Shown here: positions 26,100 through 35,013 of the stretch, one piece after another
Position numbering within the stretch: the stretch's first letter is position 1
Layout of the letters: each line of letters starts with the position of its first letter
Assembly (NCBI RefSeq): GCF_030127125.1
Contig: NZ_CP126156.1
Span: forward strand, 2,604,001 to 2,668,000
Origin: Halobaculum litoreum
GTDB lineage: Archaea > Halobacteriota > Halobacteria > Halobacteriales > Haloferacaceae
Direction of reading: 5' to 3'
Length of the DNA stretch: 64,000 nucleotides
The notes under the pieces: model-generated
Seen by the model: the letters and a program-made list of their open reading frames with translations, nothing else
Told to the model about the DNA's origin: nothing
Database searches by the model: none
Translations under genes and position numbers: made by a program

Positions 26100-28045
26100 A
26101 TGCCACGAGACGGTGTGTGCGAGCGACGCGAGGTGCTCAAGGCGGGTGGACTCCTCCTGGGGGGGATCGGTCCTGTCGGGGTCGGCGACGGCCGCGACGG
26201 ACGCGACCGGCGACACGACGCTGACGGTGTTGTCGTACAACGACATCCAGACCGCCGCGGCGGAGGACGTGAACTTCCCGCGGCTGGTGACGCTGATCGA
26301 GCGGCGGCGCGCGGCCGCCGACGGCCCCGTGGTCGTCGTCGGGGGCGGCGACCAGGTCGGCCCGCACGCGCTGGGGCCGATCTCCCAGTGGCGGTGCCCG
26401 GTCGACGTGTTGAACCGGATCGGTCCGGACGCCGACGTGATCGGCAACCACGAGTTCGACTACGGGCTTCGACGCGATCACCGACGCCGAGAGCGGCGGC
26501 GGCGTCACGAACGACTCGCGGTTCCCGTGGCTCGCGACGAACCTCGTCGACGCCGACACCGGCGAGGCGTTCGCCGGCACCGAATCCGCCCGGGTCGTCG
26601 ACCGCGGCGGCGTCCGTGTCGGGCTCATCGGCCTCGTCGACGACGGGGCGACGTTCGGCAAGACGAACATCGACTTCGAGGGCGAGGGGCTCCGTGTCGA
26701 GGACTACACCGAGACCGGCCCGGCCGAGGCGAAGCGACTCCGCGAGGAGGAAGACGTCGACGTGGTCGTCGCGCTGGCCCACACCGGCGTCCCCGACGCG
26801 GAGGCGCTGGCCGAGGCCGACACCGATGACGCCATCGACGTGGTCGTCGCCGGCGACGACGAGATCGTCTACCCGCCCGAAGCGACGAGCGGCACGGTCG
26901 TCACCGAGGGGGAGGCCCGCGCGAACTACCTCGGCGAACTCCGCCTCTCCGTCGACACCGACGCCGGCGCCGTCACCGGCTTCGACGGCGACCTGCTCCC
27001 GGTGACCGACGGGATCCCGAAAGACCCCGAGGCGTCCGCGACGATCGCGGACTACCGGGGCGAGGCGAAACTCGACACGGTGATCGCCGAGTCCGCGGTG
27101 CCGCTGGACGCGCGGTTCGCGACCAACTACCACCGCGAGAGCAACTACGGCAACCTGATCACCGACGCGATGCGCGAGCGCACCGGCGCCGACGTGGCGA
27201 TCACCAACGCCGGCGGCATCCGGTCGAACGCGGTGTACGGCCCCGGCCCCATCACCGGCGGCGACGTGTTCAACACGCTCCCGTTCGCCAACACGCTCGT
27301 CACCGTCGAGCTGACCGGGGAGGAACTCGTCGAGACGCTCGCGAGTCAGGTGATCACGCTGGAGAGCGACACCGGACGGGCGTTCGGCGAGGAGATCTCC
27401 CAGCAGGTCAGCGGCGTCCGCTTCGAGTGGGTGCCCCACGAGGGCGTCGACGAGCGGGTCCGCGACGTGCGCGTCGGCGGCGAGCCGCTCGACCCCGAGG
27501 CGACGTACGAGGTCGCCGTCAACAGCTTCATCGCGGCCGGCGGGAGCGGCTACCCGCTCGCCGACAAGCCGCGGGTCGCCGAGACGGACGTGCTGCTGGC
27601 GACGGCGGTCGTCGAGTACCTCGACGCCCGCGGGACGGTCGCGCCGACCGTCGAGGGGCGGATGCAGCGCGTCGACCGCGACCTCCCGGACGCGTCGGTC
27701 ACCGTCGACGGCAACGGGAAGGTCGTCGCGCGGTTCGACACGCCCGCCGACGTCGAGTCGGTCGCGACCGACACCGTCGCGGTTCGGTCGCCCGACGGGG
27801 AGCGCGTCGCCGCCGAGCACGCCGTGTTCGACGCCGACGAGGGGACGCTCGTCGCCCGCGTCGACGACGCGGCGCTGGCCGACGCGGTCGGGGACGCCGC
27901 CGACGGCGACGAACTCCCGGTGGACCTGTACGCCGAGTACGACTCCACGGAGTTCGACCACGTCTACTTCGAGCGCTCGCGGCTCAACGCCGACGTGACC
28001 GCGACCGTTCGCGACCGCGGGCGCGGCGCCCCCGCCGGCCGCTGA
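26100..28045 (+). pseudogene. 5'-nucleotidase/metallophosphatase-family exported protein, frameshifted twice
   Basis: Three frames give one protein of about 648 residues. Frame 1 has a Tat-type signal (ERREVLKAGGLLLGG). The run of seven G at 26159-26165 shifts to a frame with TTLTVLSYNDIQ, GGGDQVG and IGNHEFDYG (metallophosphatase). An extra C near 26467 shifts to the frame that continues as FDAITDAESGGG and runs to 28045. The later part has NYGNLITDAMR and TNAGGIRSNAVYGPGPITGGD, the C-terminal 5'-nucleotidase domain, and a beta-rich tail. Both shifts are single extra bases. The enzyme would dephosphorylate nucleotides outside the cell. It has its own promoter and Shine-Dalgarno site. Confidence 0.83.
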
Positions 28046-28066
28046 GACGGCGCCAGCGGTCCCGGC

Positions 28067-28453
28067 TCACTCGCGCCGCCGGCGACGGCGCCACCACAGG
28101 ACGCCCGCCAGCGCGCCGACCGCGTTGGCGACGGCGTCGAGCACCGACGGGGTCCGACCCGGGACGAGCCCCTGCGCGAGTTCGACGCCGGCGCCGAGCG
28201 CGACGGCCGCGACGACCACGCCCGCAAGCGGGACCAGCGCGTCGCGTCGGCGGTCGCGCGCGGGCAGCGCCCGGGCCATCGCGTACGCCACCGCCGCGTA
28301 GCCGGCCGCGTGGAGCACCAGATCCGTGCCCGGCGGCGCGGCGTCCGGGGTCGGCTCCCCGCCGGCGGCCGACGGGCCCGGGAGGAGCGAGGCGACGACG
28401 ACTGTCGCCGCGACGGCGACGAAAACTGCTAGTCGCCGTCGGTCGTCGGTCAT
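28067..28453 (-). CDS. VanZ-like membrane protein
   Basis: A 128-residue protein with four hydrophobic helices. DLVLHAAGYAAVAYAMARAL and VELAQGLVPGRTPSVLDAVANAVGALAGV are the VanZ-like motifs (the LHAxGY and ELxQ...R...D...N patterns). The C-terminus is RRRRRRE. ATG 28453 is preferred over the longer frame because a GTTTTCC box on the minus strand at 28479-28486 places the transcript start beside it. Biochemical role unknown. Confidence 0.8.
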   Translation of the reverse strand: MTDDRRRLAVFVAVAATVVVASLLPGPSAAGGEPTPDAAPPGTDLVLHAAGYAAVAYAMARALPARDRRRDALVPLAGVVVAAVALGAGVELAQGLVPGRTPSVLDAVANAVGALAGVLWWRRRRRRE

Positions 28454-28570
28454 CGACCGTACCACCGGACTGCGCGGGGAAAACACCGACGACCGGGTTC
28501 GACTCGGTGACGAGTCTCGAAACCGGATCCGGTTACCCCGACGTGGCAACGGCTAACAGACTCCAGTCCG

Positions 28571-28576
28571 ATATAA
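28571..28576 (+). promoter_or_regulatory. TATA box of the aldehyde oxidoreductase gene
   Basis: ATATAA lies 17-22 nt before ATG 28593. This is a little closer than the usual 26-28 nt, so transcription would start very near or just inside the start codon. No later ATG fits the protein family, so the ATG is kept. Confidence 0.5.
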
Positions 28577-28592
28577 CGATTGTAGATTAACC

Positions 28593-30521
28593 ATGACAGA
28601 CCTCGGCGGTTTCCGGGACCACGTCGGCCACGTGGACCTCTCCAGCGGTGACGTATCGTACGCGGGTATCGACGACGAGGACGCCAAGAAGTACATCGGC
28701 GCGCGCGGCCTCGGCGTGAAGTACGTGTTCGACGCCGGTCCGGACGTCGACCCGATGGGCCCCGAGAACCGGCTGTGCTTCATGAACGGCCCGCTGACGG
28801 GCACGCAGACCGTCATGTCCGGTCGGATCGCGGTCGTGACGAAGTCCCCCCTCACGGGCACGGTCACCGACAGCCACCACGGCGGCTGGTCGGGCGCGCG
28901 CCTCAAGTGGTCGGGCTTCGACGGCCTCGTGTTCGACGGCGCCAGCGACGAGCCGGTGTACGCCTACGTCGAGGACGGCGAGGTGGAGCTGCGCGACGCC
29001 TCCCACCTGACGGGGATGGGCGTCCACGACACCATCGACACGCTCGGTGAGGAGGTCGACGGCTCGGTCGGCAAGAACGTCTCCGTGATGGCGATCGGAC
29101 CGGGCGGCGAGAACGGCGTGAAGTACGCCTGCATCGTCAACGAGGACGACCGCGCCTCCGGGCGCGGCGGCACCGGCGCCGTCATGGGGTCGAAGAACCT
29201 CAAGGCGGTCGTCGTCAAGTCGGGCACGAGGATGCCCAAGCCGAAGGATCCCGAGACGTTCAAACAGGGGTACCAGCAGGCGATGCAGGTGATCCGGGAG
29301 TCGGAGGTTACCGCGCCCAACGAGGGCGGCCTGTCGCTGTACGGGACGAACGTCCTGATGAACGCGACCGAGGAGATGGACGGGCTCCCGACGAAGAACG
29401 CGAAGTACACCTCGACGGGGGCGATGCGCGACGCCGAGGGGATCGACATCGACGCCGAGCGCGTCTCCGGCGAGAACGTCCGCGAGAACATCCTCGTCGA
29501 CGAGCCGACGTGTCACTCCTGCCCGGTCGCCTGCAAGAAGGAGGTCGAGGTGTCGGTGATGCACAAGGGCGAGGAGATGAACGTCCGGACCGAGTCGTAC
29601 GAGTACGAGACGGCGTTCGCGCTGGGCCCCAACTCGGGCCACACCGAGCGCGACGAGATCGCGATCATGCTCGACCGGTGTAACGACATGGGCGTCGACA
29701 CCATCGAGATGGGGAACATGATGGCGATGGCGATGGAGATGTCCGAGGAGGGCAAACTCGACGACCTCGACGAGCAGCTCGACTGGGGCGACACCGAGCG
29801 CATGATCGACCTGATCACGGAGACGGCCCACCGCGACGGCGAGCTCGCGGACGCGCTCGCGGCGGGCGCCAACGGCCTCGCCGAGCGCTTCGACGCCGCC
29901 GGCAACTCGCTGGCCGTCAAGGGCCAGACGATCCCGGCGTACGATCCGCGCTGCATGAAGGGCATGGGCATCGCGTACGCGACCTCGAACCGCGGCGCGT
30001 GCCACCTGCGCGCGTACACCCCCTCGGCCGAGATCCTCGGCCTCCCGCAGAAGGTCGACCCGTACGCCTGGGAGGGGAAAGGCGAGCTGACGGCTACCTT
30101 CCAGGACATGCACGCCATCTCGGACTCGTTCGACATCTGCAAGTTCAACGCCTTCGCGGAGGGCATCGAGGAGTACGTCATGCAGTACAACGGCATGACG
30201 GGCCTCGACGTCTCCGAGGAGGAGCTGCTGGAGTCCGGCGAGCGCGTGTACACGCTCGAGCGGTACTACAACAACCTCGCGGGCTTCGACGGCTCGGACG
30301 ATTCGCTGCCGGCACGCTTCCTCGAGGACGGCATCCGCGGGCAGGGCGCCTCCGAGGGCGAGTACTGCGAGCTCCCCGAGATGAAAGCGGAGTACTACGA
30401 GGTCCGCGGCTGGGTCGACGGCGTCGTCCCCGACGAGAAGCTCGACGAGCTCGGCATCGACATCGGGCCGGGCACGGGCGTCTCCTCGGGCGACTCCGGC
30501 GTCGCACCCGCCGACGACTGA
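28593..30521 (+). CDS. aor: Tungsten-containing aldehyde ferredoxin oxidoreductase
   Basis: A 642-residue member of the AOR family, which oxidises aldehydes to acids with a tungsto-bispterin cofactor and a 4Fe-4S cluster, passing electrons to ferredoxin. The N-terminal domain has GPLTGTQTVMSGR and TDSHHGGWSGARLK (pterin binding). The cluster ligands are CHSCPVAC (Cys307, 310, 314) and a distant Cys516 in DICKFN. DPRCMKGMGIAYATSNRGACH is a second pterin-binding stretch. Cofactor-related genes (yqeC, mobA, MoaD fusion) lie within the same window. The substrate is not predictable. Confidence 0.94.
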   Translation: MTDLGGFRDHVGHVDLSSGDVSYAGIDDEDAKKYIGARGLGVKYVFDAGPDVDPMGPENRLCFMNGPLTGTQTVMSGRIAVVTKSPLTGTVTDSHHGGWSGARLKWSGFDGLVFDGASDEPVYAYVEDGEVELRDASHLTGMGVHDTIDTLGEEVDGSVGKNVSVMAIGPGGENGVKYACIVNEDDRASGRGGTGAVMGSKNLKAVVVKSGTRMPKPKDPETFKQGYQQAMQVIRESEVTAPNEGGLSLYGTNVLMNATEEMDGLPTKNAKYTSTGAMRDAEGIDIDAERVSGENVRENILVDEPTCHSCPVACKKEVEVSVMHKGEEMNVRTESYEYETAFALGPNSGHTERDEIAIMLDRCNDMGVDTIEMGNMMAMAMEMSEEGKLDDLDEQLDWGDTERMIDLITETAHRDGELADALAAGANGLAERFDAAGNSLAVKGQTIPAYDPRCMKGMGIAYATSNRGACHLRAYTPSAEILGLPQKVDPYAWEGKGELTATFQDMHAISDSFDICKFNAFAEGIEEYVMQYNGMTGLDVSEEELLESGERVYTLERYYNNLAGFDGSDDSLPARFLEDGIRGQGASEGEYCELPEMKAEYYEVRGWVDGVVPDEKLDELGIDIGPGTGVSSGDSGVAPADD

Positions 30522-30632
30522 CGCGAGCCGCCCACACGGACGCGACCTTCTTTCGACGCTCGCCCGCCAGCGGCGGCTCCACGCGCGCCGATCTCCCACC
30601 TTTTTGCCACGTCGCCCCCGTTCGGATCCCAC

Positions 30633-30914
30633 ATGCCGACCGAGTCCCCGCCGTCCCTCCGCGAGTCGCTCCGCTCGCCGCCCGGTATCGCCGCGGCCGT
30701 CGCGTTCGTGCTCCTCGCGCTGTACGCGGTGGTGATCCAGTCGCAGATCCTGCTGGTCGTCTCCTACGTGTCGCTCGGGCTCCTGCTGTGGCTCCTCTAC
30801 CGCTTCGTCCGTGCCCACGAACGGATCGCCGACGCACAGGCGCGTCGCGCGGCCGCCGCCTCGCCGGCCACCGACACCGACACCGACGACACCGACGAGC
30901 CAGCCGAGGCGTAG
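30633..30914 (+). CDS. Small two-helix membrane protein
   Basis: A 93-residue protein with hydrophobic segments at about 19-37 and 41-58, a basic stretch (RFVRAHERIADAQARRAA) and an acidic Thr/Asp tail (DTDTDDTDEPAEA). CTTTTTGCC about 27 nt upstream can be its TATA box, and may also terminate the preceding gene. It converges on azlD with no gap. Function unknown. Confidence 0.7.
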   Translation: MPTESPPSLRESLRSPPGIAAAVAFVLLALYAVVIQSQILLVVSYVSLGLLLWLLYRFVRAHERIADAQARRAAAASPATDTDTDDTDEPAEA

Positions 30915-31262
30915 CTACAGCAGGAACCGCGCGAGGTGGAGGGCCGCCATCCCGGCGGCGACCGTCCACAGCACGTCCTCGGTGTACCACGCCGCCAGCA
31001 CCGCGGCCAGCCCGCCGCACAGCTCCGGGAGGTAGTCGGGCGCGAGCGCCGCCGACACGGTCGCGGACGCGGGGGCGAAACTCGGCGCGACGAGCGCGGC
31101 CAGCACGGCCGCGGGGACGTACACCAGCGCGCGCTCGAGCCACGGCGGGACGTCGTCGACGCGGCCGAACAGGTGGACGAACGACAGCCGGATCGCGAAC
31201 GTGGCGACGCCGCCGGCGACGATCACGCCCCACACCGACAGCGGTCCGTACGTCGTCGTCAC
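30915..31262 (-). CDS. azlD: AzlD-like branched-chain amino acid exporter subunit
   Basis: A 115-residue membrane protein with about four helices. The sequence GVATFAIRLSFVHLFG matches the AzlD motif around a conserved Arg. It follows azlC with a four-base overlap (the azlD ATG lies in the azlC stop region). AzlC and AzlD together export branched-chain amino acids or analogues. Confidence 0.85.
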   Translation of the reverse strand: MTTTYGPLSVWGVIVAGGVATFAIRLSFVHLFGRVDDVPPWLERALVYVPAAVLAALVAPSFAPASATVSAALAPDYLPELCGGLAAVLAAWYTEDVLWTVAAGMAALHLARFLL

Positions 31263-32002
31263 GGGTGGCCCTCCGCGGCGTCGCCGTCGTCAGCGTCGCC
31301 GTCGCCGCCGGCGAGCCCGGCGCGCTCGGCGGCCACGCCCGCGAGGACGCCGACGACGCCGCCGAGGATCAGCCCCGCGTTGTAGTCGAGGCCGGCGCCG
31401 ACGACCGCGACGCCCCCGCCGACGACGGCCGCGACGAGCGTCGCGCCGTCGGCGACCGCGGGCACGACCAGCGCGAGGAACACGAGCGGCACGGCGAACC
31501 CGAGGCGCCACCCGTCGGGGACGGCGGCGCCGAAGACGACGCCGACGACGGTGCCGGCCTGCCAGACGACCCACAGCGTCCACGCGACGCCGAGGTAGTA
31601 CAACGGCCGGCGGATGTCGCCGTCGTCGTCCCCCGCGTAGCGGGCCAGCGCCAGCGCGTACGCCTGGTCGGTGAGCACGTACGCACAGCCGGCGCGCACC
31701 CGCGTCGAGAGGTGGCGGAAGTACGGCGCGATGGACGCCGAGTACATCAGCATCCGGAGGTTGATCACGACGACGGTGAGGACGACGGTGACGAGCGCGG
31801 CGTCGTCGCCGAGCAGTTCGATGGCGGCCAACTGGGAGGCGCCGGCGAACACGACCACCGAGAACCCGACCGTCTGGAGCGGCGTGAGGCCGGCCTCGAC
31901 GCCCGCGACGCCGGCGACGAGCGCGAACGGGACGATGCCCAACAGGAGCGGGAGCGTGTCCCGGACCCCCTCGCGGAGGTCGGGCGGGAGGCGACTGTCC
32001 AT
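31259..32002 (-). CDS. azlC: AzlC-like branched-chain amino acid exporter
   Basis: A 247-residue polytopic membrane protein. LREGVRDTLPLLLGIVPFAL and VFAGASQLAAIELLGDDA are characteristic AzlC stretches, and LTDQAYALAL is a further family motif. It is the first gene of the azlC-azlD pair. The start ATG is the first in frame, and an internal ACCTTGAGG box upstream may be its promoter. Confidence 0.88.
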   Translation of the reverse strand: MDSRLPPDLREGVRDTLPLLLGIVPFALVAGVAGVEAGLTPLQTVGFSVVVFAGASQLAAIELLGDDAALVTVVLTVVVINLRMLMYSASIAPYFRHLSTRVRAGCAYVLTDQAYALALARYAGDDDGDIRRPLYYLGVAWTLWVVWQAGTVVGVVFGAAVPDGWRLGFAVPLVFLALVVPAVADGATLVAAVVGGGVAVVGAGLDYNAGLILGGVVGVLAGVAAERAGLAGGDGDADDGDAAEGHP

Positions 32003-32077
32003 GTCGAACGCGCGCCGTGTGGCCTCAAGGTGTCGTCGGTCCCGGCGAACGGGCCGCCCGGACGGCCCGCGGCCCGC

Positions 32078-32485
32078 TCACTCCGAGACGGGCCGGGCGT
32101 CGACGGGGTCGGCGTCCCCCTCCGCGTCGGCTACGGCCCCCCGCAGCGCCGTCACGAGCGTCTCCTCGTCGAACGGCTTGCGGACGTAGTCGGCCGCGCC
32201 CGCCCGGATCGCGCGTTTGAACTGCGCCTGCTGGGCGACGCACGAACAGAAGACGACCACGGCGTCGGGGTCGTCGGCGACGATGGCGGCGGTCGCGGCC
32301 GGCCCGTCGCGGCCGGGGAGCGCGAAATCCATCGTCACCGCGTCGGGGTCGTGCTCGCGGTAGGCGTCGACCGCGGCGTCGCCGTCGCCGACCGACGCGA
32401 CGACCTCGAACGTCGGCTCGAGACACTCGCGGATGCGTGCCCGCTGGAAGGCGGAGTCCTCGACGACGAGCACGCGGTCGTTCAC
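32078..32485 (-). CDS. Stand-alone response regulator receiver protein
   Basis: A 135-residue CheY-like receiver domain. The acidic pair ED (residues 9-10), phospho-acceptor Asp53 in VTMDFALPG and Lys103 in VRKPFDEE are all present. No output domain follows. GTG 32485 is chosen because TTTATTA on the minus strand (32508-32514) lies 26 nt upstream, so the mRNA would be leaderless from that codon. The frame is open further upstream, past the promoter. A short acidic tail ends the protein. The cognate kinase is not nearby. Confidence 0.85.
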   Translation of the reverse strand: MNDRVLVVEDSAFQRARIRECLEPTFEVVASVGDGDAAVDAYREHDPDAVTMDFALPGRDGPAATAAIVADDPDAVVVFCSCVAQQAQFKRAIRAGAADYVRKPFDEETLVTALRGAVADAEGDADPVDARPVSE

Positions 32486-32507
32486 GTTCGTCAACACGTC
32501 CGTCGAG

Positions 32508-32514
32508 TAATAAA
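32508..32514 (-). promoter_or_regulatory. TATA box of the response regulator gene
   Basis: TTTATTA on the minus strand, in AT-rich sequence, has its centre 26 nt before GTG 32485. This fixes the start codon choice for the receiver-domain gene. Confidence 0.6.
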
Positions 32515-32558
32515 TGTGCGCCGTTGGATCCGCGAGCGAACGGCGGAACGAAACCCGA

Positions 32559-32975
32559 TCAGCGCTCGACGACGGCGGCCTCCCGGAGTTCGAGCGCCGT
32601 CTCGAACTCCCGGCGGCGCCGACTGCGCGTGCCGACACGGAGGAGGTGTTGCTCGTGGGCGCGCCGGAGCGCGTCGACCTCGCGGCGGTTCACCCCGAGC
32701 GCCTCGCCCACCTCGGCCCAGTGGCCGTCCGGGACGAGGTAGGTGGCGACGCCGTCGGTGTCGTCGACGCGCTCGAAGCGGCGCTCGTACTCGTCGGCGT
32801 TCGCGCGCAGGTGGTCGTCCGCCCGACGCAGCAGTTCCGGGAGGCGGCCCGCGCCGACGCTCGCCTTCGCGGCGGCGATCATGAGCGCGTTCGCGTCGAT
32901 CGGGTGGCCGCGGTCGCGCGCCTCGGGGTCGTAGTCGCGCTCGGCCGGCGCGTCGCCCCCGTCGCCGCCGGCCAT
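32559..32975 (-). CDS. Haloarchaeal protein of unknown function, HTH-like
   Basis: A 138-residue acidic-to-basic protein. The segment VPDGHWAEVGEALGVNRREV followed by DALRRAHEQH resembles a helix-turn-helix, and the flanks are Arg-rich helices. ATG 32975 shares one base with the TGA of the preceding MoaD-fusion gene (TGATG), so the two are co-translated. A GTG one codon earlier is possible. No named family recognised. Confidence 0.65.
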   Translation of the reverse strand: MAGGDGGDAPAERDYDPEARDRGHPIDANALMIAAAKASVGAGRLPELLRRADDHLRANADEYERRFERVDDTDGVATYLVPDGHWAEVGEALGVNRREVDALRRAHEQHLLRVGTRSRRRREFETALELREAAVVER

Positions 32976-33604
32976 CACCCGCCCGCGCGCATCGCCTTCC
33001 GTCCGAACCGCTCGACGAGGTCGTCGAGCGCGGCCGCGTCGCCCTCGAAGGTGACGGTCACCTCGGTGAGCGTGATGCTCCCCGCGGCGTTCACCTCCGC
33101 GGTGTCGACGCTCGCGCGCCAGCCGTCGCCGACGACCGCCGTCGCCTCCTCGTCGGGGGCGTCGGCCTCGCCGCCGAGGTTGCGGAGGTAGTGGACGGCG
33201 AGGCGCCGCGAGATGCCGCGGTACGCCTCGACGCGCGTCGCGGCGTCCCCGGTCCCGTCGTCGCCCCCGGCGCCGCCGTCGGCACGGTGCGGGTCGCCCG
33301 TCGCCCCGCGGCGGTCGCAGTCGACGCCGCCGCCGGCGACGGGCGGGAACACCGCGAGGGTGTCGCCGTCGGCGACGCCGGTGTCGACGCCCTCCATGTG
33401 GAGGACCTCCCGGCCGTTGAGCAGGACGTTGATCTGCGGCTTCAGGTCCCCGTCGACGAGGAGGTTCCCCGCGAGCCCCTCGTACTCCGCCTCGAGGGCG
33501 GCGAGCACGTCGCCGACGGTGGACGCGTCGGCGAACTCCCGCTCGACGATCTTGGACCCGACCGCCTCCCGGAAGGTGGCGAAGAACTTCAGCGTGAGCT
33601 CCAT
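32975..33604 (-). CDS. MoaD/SAMP-like ubiquitin-fold protein fused to a C-terminal domain
   Basis: A 209-residue protein. Residues 1-92 are a MoaD/ThiS beta-grasp domain (MELTLKFFATFREAVGS, then KPQINVLLNGREV, then GDTLAVFPPVAGGG). The Gly-Gly that normally ends such proteins is internal at 91-92. After an Asp/Gly-rich linker (to about 125) comes a second alpha/beta domain ending ...RFGRKAMRAGG. The beta-grasp domain may carry sulfur for molybdopterin, or be a SAMP-type modifier after cleavage at Gly-Gly. CTTTTTACC on the minus strand at 33626-33634 lies 27 nt before the ATG. The following gene is co-transcribed. Confidence 0.82.
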   Translation of the reverse strand: MELTLKFFATFREAVGSKIVEREFADASTVGDVLAALEAEYEGLAGNLLVDGDLKPQINVLLNGREVLHMEGVDTGVADGDTLAVFPPVAGGGVDCDRRGATGDPHRADGGAGGDDGTGDAATRVEAYRGISRRLAVHYLRNLGGEADAPDEEATAVVGDGWRASVDTAEVNAAGSITLTEVTVTFEGDAAALDDLVERFGRKAMRAGG

Positions 33605-33736
33605 GTCCGCAGGTGGGTGGAGGCGGGTAAAAAGGTGCGCGGCGCGGGCGGGGCGCGACGCCGCGACCGCGGTCGCCCGCGACCCGCGCGGGGACGAACC
33701 GTCACCGGTATGCCCGCGGTGGACCGAGTCGGTAGT

Positions 33737-34135
33737 ATGACCGACGCCATCGACCGAGACCTGTACGAGCGGACGAAGGCGCTGCTGGAGCCCGGCGACA
33801 TCGACCTCCTCGGGATGGTGGTCCACACCGACCTCGCCGGGCAGGAGGACCTGGAGATGCACGAGCTGACCGTGGCGCTGAACGAGGTCATCGCCGACCA
33901 CGCCGAGAAGGGAGAGACGTACATCTACGCGGGCAACGACGACACCGACTTCGCCTCCAACCAGTTCCAGGGGCTGACGCTCGACGACGAGGCGTTCGTC
34001 TGGGAGTGCCAGCAGCTGCTCCGACAGGGGACGTTCGACCTCGTGTTCTACTACGAGGCCGGCGTCGACCAGGAGGCGCTCGGCGCCGACGTCGCCGCGC
34101 TGGACGGCGTGCGCGACGTGACGCTCGTCCCCTGA
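33737..34135 (+). CDS. Haloarchaeal DUF5778-like protein
   Basis: A 132-residue acidic protein conserved in haloarchaea. The text DLYERTKALLEPGDIDLLGM and YAGNDDTDFASNQFQGLTLDD resemble the family I know as DUF5778. ATG 33737 is chosen because an ACCGGTATGCC box lies about 28 nt upstream, and an ATG nine codons earlier would fall inside that promoter. Function unknown. Confidence 0.75.
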   Translation: MTDAIDRDLYERTKALLEPGDIDLLGMVVHTDLAGQEDLEMHELTVALNEVIADHAEKGETYIYAGNDDTDFASNQFQGLTLDDEAFVWECQQLLRQGTFDLVFYYEAGVDQEALGADVAALDGVRDVTLVP

Positions 34136-34412
34136 GCCGCCGGGGCCCCGGTGCCCACGGGCGATCTCCCCTCGACTCGGTGATGGTAAGCGCCACTTAC
34201 ATACATCCCCCTGTCCGGAACTACCGGTGGGACCGACACCACCATTCCGGCATCACCACGGCATTCCACACCCCGGTGGCTGTCGGGTCCCGACCACCGT
34301 GGCGGCCCCGCGCCGCCGGCGGGACCAAAACTCCCGCATGGGACCTTCTGCCGTCGGCCGAAACTGCTATGTGCGCATGCTCCCGCCAGCGAAACGAGCA
34401 CACGGAGTACGC
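34136..34412. other. Intergenic region with a short inverted repeat
   Basis: No gene is evident. At 34186-34200 GTAAG-CGCCA-CTTAC forms a five-base inverted repeat, directly followed by TTACATACAT, an AT-rich TATA-like box. This may be a promoter with an operator, but the nearest downstream start (34413) is 200 nt away. An open frame continuous with the next gene covers 34227-34412 but its sequence is not protein-like. Confidence 0.35.
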
Positions 34413-34919
34413 ATGACGGACGCTCACCGGAACCAGTGGAGCCACCGATGGTCGCGCGCGCGGTTCGACGCGCTCCCCGAGACCGGCGGTCGGCTCTCGA
34501 AGACCCTCGTGTTCGAGCTGCTCGCGAGCGTCCGCCGGCGCTACGTCGTCGAGCACCTCGACGCCGCGGACGACACCGTCGAGGTCCGTCCGCTGATCGA
34601 CGCGATCGCCGAACGCGAGTTCGGCGAGGACCCCGCCTACGACGAGCGCAAGCGCGTGTACGTCTCCCTCCGCCAGACGCACCTCCCGCGGCTGGCCGAC
34701 GCCCGGGTGATCGAGTACGACGCCGACCGCGGCCGCGTCGCCGTCGGCGACCGTTTCGGCGCGCTCGCGTTCGCGCTCGGCGCGCTCGGCGCCCGGCCGC
34801 TGGCGGGCGAGGGCGCGACCGCCGACGCCGGCCCGACGGCCGACGCGAACAGACGCGCCGCCGGGGCGCCGGAGCCGACCGCCGACACGGGGTCGAGCAG
34901 CGACGCCCGCGAGGACTGA
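34413..34919 (+). CDS. Winged-helix-like regulator (DUF7344-type)
   Basis: A 168-residue protein with a predicted winged helix at about 25-95. LSKTLVFELLASVRRRYVVE, then VYVSLRQTHLPRLADARVIEY match the haloarchaeal ArsR-like domain seen in the two paralogues at 48.0 and 49.2 kb (their shared H-LPKL-DAGLI strand). The C-terminal 45 residues are Ala/Asp/Gly-rich and probably unstructured. Start is the ATG after CGGAGTACGC. It probably binds DNA. The targets are unknown. Confidence 0.7.
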   Translation: MTDAHRNQWSHRWSRARFDALPETGGRLSKTLVFELLASVRRRYVVEHLDAADDTVEVRPLIDAIAEREFGEDPAYDERKRVYVSLRQTHLPRLADARVIEYDADRGRVAVGDRFGALAFALGALGARPLAGEGATADAGPTADANRRAAGAPEPTADTGSSSDARED

Positions 34920-35013
34920 GTCGGCCGGCACGACCGGACCCGGTCGCCGCCACCCCGCGCGGGCGCACACCCGCGAACGCGACGCTTATCCTCGCGGCGT
35001 CCGGAACGACGCT

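Noticed and set aside
26100..28045. True degenerate pseudogene or programmed frameshifting
   Set aside because: Both breaks are single extra bases, one of them in a seven-G run, and the reading is otherwise well kept. Sequence error is simpler.
33710..33736. Upstream ATG for the DUF5778-like gene
   Set aside because: It lies inside the predicted TATA/BRE region, and the ATG at 33737 is at the correct leaderless distance.
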